From: Mesostigma viride
Taxonomy: Eukaryota > Streptophyta > Mesostigmatophyceae > Mesostigmatales > Mesostigmataceae
Length of the DNA stretch: 64,000 bases
Assembly (NCBI GenBank): GCA_009746045.1
Contig: RPFO01000312.1
Coordinates: 3,035,377-3,099,376 of the forward strand
Direction of reading: 5' to 3'
Of the stretch, positions 57,527 to 64,000 are shown piece by piece (the stretch's first letter is position 1; every line of letters begins with the position of its first letter). The notes beneath the pieces were generated by a model that was not told the DNA's origin, did no database searches, and worked only from the letters and a program-made list of their open reading frames with translations. Position numbers and translations under genes: made by a program.

Positions 57527-58850
57527 AGGAGGAGGTGTCTACCTGGTTGGCCCGAGTCCTAAGCCCGCCGGCAGGGAACTTCGTAGAATCTGCGGTGGCA
57601 AACGCCCTGTCCCGAGGAAACGCTCAAGCTCAGGCATCTTATAACCACCTCCGGTGAAATATTGTCCACTAGCTCCCATGGCAGAATCGATCGTTGCGGA
57701 GGGTGCGCCGGAGATGGCAGCTGGCAGTCCCGAGGGGTCCACTCGTCAAGGGGGCCGTCCACCAGGGGGCCCGAGAGCTAGCGGTGGGACGTAAGGCGTG
57801 GCCAAGTATTTAGTCCGTTTCGCGGGTGGGCGCCTGCGGGGGCTCAATATTATAGGTCCGCCGCGGCTAGCCGCACAGGGCGTGCAGCGGCATGCACCGG
57901 CCAGCGGGGTCAAGCGGGGGGGGCGGTCCAGGAGCCCCCGATAGTTTGGCCTGGGAGCTGAACCAAAGCTCAAGGCGTTCACTGGTGGTGCCTGGGATGT
58001 CAGCCCTTTGCGTTTCGGCCCGTCGTCAACCGGTGAGACGGTCGAGAGACCGCCATGCCGCCTTGTGCTGGTTGCATGGCGGCCGTATTTTTGGCGATTG
58101 ATCACTGCGGCAAGTGTCTCCATGGCACCTCCTCCGTGTGTGGCGGCGCAGTATATATGGACTTGAGTAAGCCGCTCATCATGGTATACGTACGGGTACA
58201 GGTCCTTCCCGTGGCGGCGGGCCTGTGCTAGCGCCAGCCGGGCGGCGACCATGCACCCGGGCATCGCGCACTGGTGGTATAGCGGGCTGGGCGAGCGCGG
58301 GGTTGCTCAGGGAGCAACTGCCAGAGCCAAGATCGATCCACTGATCGCATGAACATGCACTGAGTTCGTATATAGGGTGGAGTGAGAATCATCCAGGCCA
58401 CGCTTGGCATCCAAGTTTGACATCAAAGGTTGCAGTGCAGCCGCGATCAAGGCGCCGGGACCTGATTGCGTCGCGGCGAGCTTCTCCTCTGAGTCCTCGA
58501 TCTGACCGGCCACTTCTCCTGGCGCCCGCGGTCGGCGGAGCCCGGGGCGTAGGCACTGGGTCCAATCAGGGCGTGGGCGTGGGCGGCGGGGCTCGGGGGC
58601 CTGAAGACGCACTAGACGCATGGTTGCGGTGTCAGCAGTGACCATATGCGGTAATCCTATGCGACACTTGGGGTGGTGACTCTGCGGACGGGCATGCATC
58701 GATGACGGAAGAAAGCCAGCACAAGTATGTAGTCCAAGCAAACACACCGCCGGCCGGGCGGAGTACCGAGCCAGCCACCCTGCGCGCGGGGCCCACCATT
58801 TAAGGTCTGACTAGCTAGCGCATCAGGCCGGCGGCTTAGCAAACACTAGC
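57527..58850 (-). other. GC-rich region with unrecognised minus-strand frames
   Basis: Frames at 57746-58264 (172 codons, Pro/Arg-rich) and 58307-58747 (146 codons) show no known domain. They lie directly upstream of the LINE ORF2 end on the same strand, so they could be degraded LINE sequence. The Pro/Arg/Gly bias may be only composition. Confidence 0.3.
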
Positions 58851-58913
58851 GTAATAATTGGCAGCTGTCAAGTCGATCACCGGCCCTCAGTGTCAGAGTA
58901 GTCACGCTTGAGC

Positions 58914-58960
58914 AAGGAGGGGGGGGGGGGGGGGAGGGGGGGGGCGGGGGGGGGGCGGAA
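58914..58960. repeat. Poly-G tract
   Basis: About 45 bp of almost pure G with single A or C interruptions; G-quadruplex potential. A 10-C run lies at about 59061-59070. Confidence 0.85.
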
Positions 58961-60032
58961 TTAAAGTGCACGTACGTACTGAAGGAACCGATTAGAGCAA
59001 AGTTTGTGGTCCACGTCTCCACGAGCGAGTTGGGTGGCAGAGGTGGGGGAGCACAACAAGCCCCCCCCCCCTTGAACCGGCGCATGCGCCGGGCCATGCA
59101 CAGCAGTTGCCACTGTAGTGCAAGGGTGACACGCTGAGGGCGGGGCCCTCAAAGGAGCGCCGGTGCTCTTGAACCCCGAGCACGTCAATGCCATATAGCT
59201 ACTAGGCGGCAGAAGTGGACAAGCTCGTTGCATGGCCCGAGGGGGGCCATGATTCCCCGGGCAGGGTGCGGACGTACATTGTAGGTAGCGATGCGCAGCG
59301 AGCACTTGGTGCCGGCGCTCATGACGTACCCAGCAATCATAGGGGCGCCGCCGGGGACCCGGCCGCGGTAAATTGGCAGGGGGTTGGGGAGAGGCTGGCG
59401 AGCCGGTGTGTGCGTGTATGGCCTATAAGATATGAGTTTCTTTTCTTTTCTTTTTGGTGGCAAGAAGCTCACCCCTCGAGTTCCCCCACGATGTGGCAGC
59501 AGATCTGCGGCTCTTCTCTACAAAATGATGGCGTTTACCCAACAAATGGGCGGCCCATGCACGTTGCTGATTCCAGGTTCGCCAGCCATGAGGTTTACCC
59601 TACTGTGCATAGTCTCTAGACCTTCTTCGCCACGTGTAATTCTTCAGGCAGACGTCAGATCACTCTGAACTAACGCTCCGCCGCCTGATGCAGCCGACCT
59701 GCCGCCTATCATGGTTCGTCTGGGCGCTGTTTATTGGGGACTGGCGGACGGCAGGGTGGCAAGCCCGGCCGCGCCGGCTAGGCTATAAGCACTGATGAGT
59801 TAGGTTCCGGACGGGGCCATCCCCATGACCCCTCGTGAATTGCAGCTAGTAACACGTACAATAATTTACAATCATGGCTCAGGCGCACTCTTTCAGTCTG
59901 GGAAATGCTAGGGCTTCTTTCTAATTATGCATGGTGGGCAATTGGATTGCATGTAGCTCCTCGATCCTCTTCACGCAGATTTCTAATGAGATATCCTTGA
60001 GCGTTGTGAACACAGACAAAAGCTGATATATA
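58961..60032. other. No supported gene
   Basis: Frames of 60-134 codons without domain support. Nothing else seen. Confidence 0.4.
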
Positions 60033-62002
60033 CATTAATTAATTAATTAATTAGGAACATAACTCCGTTGGGAGTATATGTAGCACATAGCCCTGAGAAG
60101 GGGCATATGAGCCTATAATACATTCTAAGCTACTTCCTGCAAGGGTGGGAATGTAAACAACACTTGCTCTAGGTGCACGGCAGGGCACCCGCACCCTCAT
60201 GGTCTATCACGCTATGCCCGGGTAAGGGGGGAGCATGCCTGTGAGGGGGAAGATCATCATGGCTATACAAGAGCTATGGCATGGCTTCTCAGCAGGGAGT
60301 GACTCCCTGCATGGGCACAACATTACTAAATAAGGCTAGGCATCGTCTGGAGGGTGGCTCATCATAGGCACACATGTACATGACTAAAAAGGCTAGGCCT
60401 AAGCTGGTATAGTGCCTGTAGTAGGCGGGCATGTACAAGGCCACTGTCTAACTATTCTACACTACTGCTGTATTCCCCTAGGCTGGGGCTGGAGTTGCTG
60501 GGGCCGCGGTGGTCGAGGGGGTCGCTTGCCAGGGCTTGTGGCCGACGTAGATGGCCGCCCCCTTCCAGTACACCGGCTGGCCCGCCTTGGTCTGCCGGAG
60601 CTGGATGTAGGTCGGCCATAGCTCCCGTCGCCGTTGTTGCTGTGCCAGGGTCAAGTCGTCGTCCACGGTGAAGGGAGTATTCGCGAGCCGCTTGCGGCGT
60701 CTGAGAAACGAAATCTTGTCCGCTGGGCTATCAAAGATGAGAAGAAGCGGAGGCGCCCCTGCCTTACCCCGCGCGCGGGGGAGGCGGTGGGCGGTCAGCT
60801 TGATCTCACCAAGAAGGCCCATGCGTGCAAGGATTTTGCTCTCAAACGCACGTGCAAGCTTCTCGGAATTCTCACCTTCTTCCATGTCCAAGTTCTTGAG
60901 TATGGCGTTGAGGCTGCGCTTGGCGAGCTCGGCCTCCTCGCGGAGGTCAAGCGTCTGCCGCTGGAGCTGGGCTGCGACGGCGGAGGTGGTGGAGGTGGTA
61001 TGTTGCTTAAGCATGTCCGCCCAGGTCGTGATGGGAGGGCATCGCCGGCCGGGCCAGCCGAGGCTGGCTTGGCGGCAATGTCCTTCACTGCCTGGGCGGT
61101 GAGGCCTGCTGTGTTCTGCAAGACCTCGATAGCGATTGCATTATCCTTGAGGCGCTGGTCGATGTCGCGGAGCTGGGCGGTGATGGAGTCGGAGGAGGGG
61201 ATGGCGGCGGTGGAGGAGGCGAGGAGGGCGGAGGTGGCGGTGGAAATGGTGGAGAGGAGGGGGAGCTCGGCAGCCAACGTGCTGCCCATGGCCGCCACAT
61301 CTGCAGCGATGGGGGCCACGTGCTGCTCGAGGGCCTCCTTGAGGAGTGAGCGGATGGAGGCTTCGGTTAGGGTGGTGGTGAGGGGCTTTGGGGGCCAAAG
61401 CTCCTCGATGGAGCGTCCAAGGAGGGAAAAGAGGGCGAATTGCTGAATGTGGGGGCGGCGGGCGTTGGGGACGGCCCTGTCGAAATCGCGCCTGTGGAGG
61501 GAGGCATCGACAAGGCGACCTTGGTGGGAAAGCTGCCTGCATAGTTCTATAAGAGAGGCACGCGTCCCGAAAAACACGTAGCCCAGGATGCGTTCGGGTG
61601 TGAGCTTGTCAAAAAAGCCGGGCTGGCTGGCGTCAAAGTCGTACTCGTCCAGCAGCCCATCAGGGCGACTGCGCTTGGGTTCGGGCGACGCTGCTGGCGA
61701 AGCGGGCGCAGCAGGGGGCTGGACGATCACTAGAGCTTGGCTAGTGGCGCCGCTGCCTTCTGGGCCGGTGGGCAAAGCGGCAGCCGGAGCTGCAGGCGTA
61801 TTTTCATTGCCGAGCGCAGCCGCCAGGCTGCGTTGCGTCGATGGGCGTTTGCTCATCGTATATTGCGTAATAGCTTTGGGAAATTATATCAGCATGTGCG
61901 TCGTAGAAAGACGCATCGATTGTGATATTCACGGCTAAATTTGGTGCTCAAACGTGAAAGTTATGAGCGCCGCCGTCAGCCATGGCTATCTCGTGGCTCG
62001 TG
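60033..62002 (-). mobile_element. Full-length ORF1-only LINE derivative, copy C
   Basis: Best-preserved member, ~1.97 kb. The 5' end at 62002 matches that of copy B. A ~145 bp leader precedes the ORF1 ATG at 61856. ORF1 stops at 60478. The ~420 bp 3' region ends with tatgtgctacat, hairpin ACTCC-CAAC-GGAGT (60062-60075) and (TTAA)n (about 60033-60053). No reverse transcriptase or endonuclease is present, so mobility must rely on a partner LINE. Confidence 0.8.
60478..61856 (-). pseudogene. LINE ORF1-like RNA-binding protein, one-base frameshift
   Basis: About 459 codons if read across a missing A at about 61038 (gggagggcatcg here, gggaggagcatcg in copy B). The N-terminus is MSKRPSTQRSLAAALGNEN, then an Ala/Pro-rich linker, a helical middle with heptad-like spacing (TAQLRDIDQRLKDNAIAIEV; AQLQRQTLDLREEAELAKR) that is likely coiled coil, then an RRM-like segment (RSLNAILKNLDMEEGEN, HRLPRARGKAG, PPLLLIFDSPADKISFLRRR) and a basic C-terminal domain (RRRELWPTYIQLRQTKAGQ, VYWKGAAIYVG). 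This order mirrors L1-type ORF1p (coiled coil, RRM, C-terminal domain), which trimerises and binds RNA. Homology is inferred from motif order. Three copies support the reading. Confidence 0.75.
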
Positions 62003-62059
62003 GCTGTTCCTGCTCAAGACAAAAGATATATACATGTAGGTACAACATTATTACATAAA

Positions 62060-63400
62060 TAATTCATCAGCCCGCTTTGCCCGGGCCGTGGAGGGGCGCC
62101 CGCCGGGGATCGAGATCACGGAGTATTCTACCCCAGCTATATGGCGGGGTTGACTTACCCAGTCACCCTACCGACTCAGCGATCTGATGTATGCTGATGA
62201 CACGACGCTCGTGGAGACCCGGGACCCCGGAGTCCGCCTAACTCTGGCTAGATAGCTTGTCACTGGAAGCGTGGGCGGTGCCAGGGGCTTATGATCAGCA
62301 AGAAAACGGAGGTAATCGGGCCATCGGCTTCCCCGCTAAGACCACCCCACCCACCCAGGCTCCTCCTGCTGGACGGCAGCCCGGCCGTACCCCCTGCGAC
62401 TCGCTTCAAGCTCCTTGGCAGCTGGCTCGGACCCTCCAGGGCCGACGACATCAAGCCCCGGCGCATTGGCCAGGCCTGGGCGGCCCTCCGCCGCCTGGAC
62501 GGGTTCTGGACATGTCGCTGCCTGAGCGAGCGGCACAAGCGCATTCTGTTCAAGGCCCTTGTCCTCAGCATCCTCCTCTACGGCTGCGAGGGGTGGACCC
62601 TGGACCAGGCGCTGAGCAAGCAGCTTGACGGCAATGTCACTCAAGTGCTCCGTCACATCCTCGGCGACCGCTACCATGAGCGCCGCACCCGAGCCAAGCT
62701 CTACTGCGAAGTGCGATCGAGCTCCCTCTTGCCACCCATACTATCCAACACCGCCGCCTCCTCTTTGCCGGCCATCTTGCCCGCACAGAGCAGGTGAGTA
62801 CCGATGTGGGCCCTGCCGGCGGGCTTAATTAGGACTGGCCAACCAGGTAGACACCTCCTCTTATGGCAGGGTCCCCATGTCCCGTCACAACCCACTGGCA
62901 AACTTGCGCACGCGCCCCGCACCGACGCGGCGCGCGACCCGGACCTATGCGACACAACTGCTTGAGGATGCAGGGCTTCTGGGATTATCGATCTGCACTC
63001 TGCGCCCGCATGATAGACAAGGAGAAATGGGCTGCCGTCTGCGATAAGCACCTTCCTGCGGGGCATCATCCTGTTTTCTCCCCACGGGCCGGCTCGGCCC
63101 GCGGCGCCCATTGCTAGCCAGGGTAGATCTGCAGGTGGATGTTATTGTGCTGGAGGATAGCCGCTACACTACCGCCTTGTCTGCCATTACACTGTAGTGG
63201 ACAGCTCAGATGCGGATTATATCCCCCTCAAATGACTAAATGGTTGGGGCATGATGCAGACGATATTTGTAACTTTATGTGTGTGATTATTTTCTAATGA
63301 GATTAACTAGCGCAGTACTCCGTGGCATGCCCATGGGCATGACACGCAAGTACTTACTAAATGATTCATCAAATAACAGGCCGACTGCATCATGTGAACA
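62060..63400 (+). pseudogene. Degenerate LINE ORF2 (reverse-transcriptase palm to C-terminus) and 3' UTR
   Basis: Frames in pieces give RFARAVEGRPPG, then the catalytic YADD motif of reverse transcriptase (62190-62201; LMYADDTTLVETRD), a stop, then GLMISKKTEVIG, FKLLGSWLG, KRILFKALVLSILLYGCEGW, LDGNVTQVLRHILGDR. After a break the C-terminal segment shared with 57167-57526 follows (TQ/TYATQLLEDAGL, RARMIDKEKW, DSSDADYIP). Stops, frameshifts and deletions make it inactive. Upstream reverse-transcriptase blocks and the endonuclease are missing. The 3' UTR is 63236 to about 63360. Confidence 0.75.
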
Positions 63401-63522
63401 AAGTCCTCAACGAAATGGGTAAGGAACGGAGTCGAATGGGAGACTATCTAGCTTCTAGTCGCAGCTTTGCAGGTTCCACGGCCCAAGTCGCTATGTTTAA
63501 AGCCACATGTACCACATATGTA

Positions 63523-63749
63523 CAGTCATTCACGCCTTAAGTTGGGTTCGGGGTTCTTGAGGGGTCAACCCAACTTAAGGCGTGAACCCAACTTAAGGCG
63601 TGTGTGACTCTACTAGATTGTACTCATTTGCACTAAAGACACTAAAACATACTATTCGGAACTACTTTGAACTTAGAATGCCAAAATCCTATGCGACCTA
63701 ACTTAGGGCGTGAGGCACAACTTAAGCCAACCCAAAGTGTGAATGACTG
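63523..63749. mobile_element. CAGTCATTC-ended MITE, 227 bp
   Basis: TA flanks both ends (63521-63522, 63750-63751). Ends are CAGTCATTCACGCCTTAAGT and its diverged complement (gtgtgaatgactg). Inside, gccttaagttgggtt and its complement recur several times, so the left 80 bp can itself fold. Same end class as 37208 and 40189 but a different subfamily. Confidence 0.75.
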
Positions 63750-63751
63750 TA

Positions 63752-64000
63752 CATGTATTGCCTCATCATCCCCAGAGGTTAGAAAAACTAGTTTAGGGAA
63801 CTATGTAGTAGAACATGAATGGGGATGAACGACAGTCCCCTCTAAACAGAAGCAGAAAGTGGAACAGGTGAAGGAGCAACGGAAGTCCTGAAGGAACCTA
63901 GAGCAGTATCACACCTGACCACAGCCGTCTGTCTGCGCTCTGTTATTATGTACCTATGAGCTTCCCAGAGCGTGGAGCGCGCTAGCCCAAGCAGCGGAAG
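63752..64000. other. Right edge, nothing recognised
   Basis: No frame or repeat of note before the window ends. Confidence 0.4.

Overview
This window is eukaryotic and repeat-dominated. The evidence is GT-AG introns, an LTR retrotransposon, LINE reverse-transcriptase remnants, cut-and-paste transposon ends with TTAA or TA duplications, and kilobase-scale satellites. There is no operon or Shine-Dalgarno organisation. Mixed base composition, short introns and transposon-like genes suggest a large-genome protist, possibly an alga; I cannot name the taxon. Only two ordinary host-type genes stand out: a 672-residue membrane protein (40551-42569, +) and a DUF1279/FAM210-like protein (54437-54826, -). 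A third multi-exon gene (32927-36130, +) looks like an RNase-H-fold/DDE transposase relative.

Layout. 779-13871 is one 13 kb foldback-type element. It has about 2.5-2.8 kb inverted arms, each with a GCATGCATGC-rich minisatellite, around an 8.9 kb array of ~70 bp units that reverses orientation near 3580. 15212-24510 is a minus-strand LTR retrotransposon with 379 bp LTRs and GTCGT target duplications. Its pol order is INT-PR-RT-RH, and a 1.7 kb element is inserted in pol. It sits in an array of GTTRCGCCGGCCGKCGTT motifs. The last ~6 kb before an N gap (26079-26202) is repeated after the gap, almost certainly an unmerged contig overlap. A 1.7 kb piggyBac-like non-autonomous element (30991-32688) precedes the DDE-like gene.

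37-46 kb holds CAGTCATTC-ended MITE ends, a LINE fragment, the membrane-protein gene, a ~1.6 kb homopyrimidine tract and two inverted LINE-derived pieces. A probable second piggyBac-type element (47786-52907) carries two nested LINE derivatives encoding only an ORF1-like protein. A third, nearly intact one lies at 60033-62002. All share a 3' hairpin followed by a short A/T repeat, and the closing base pair of that hairpin differs between copies with pairing kept. Degenerate ORF2 pieces of a LINE lie at 57020-57526 (-) and 62060-63400 (+).

The non-autonomous elements presumably depend on enzymes supplied elsewhere. Several frames are broken by single-base indels that may be sequencing errors, since the two versions of the overlap differ in homopolymers. 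I saw no tRNA, rRNA or CRISPR.
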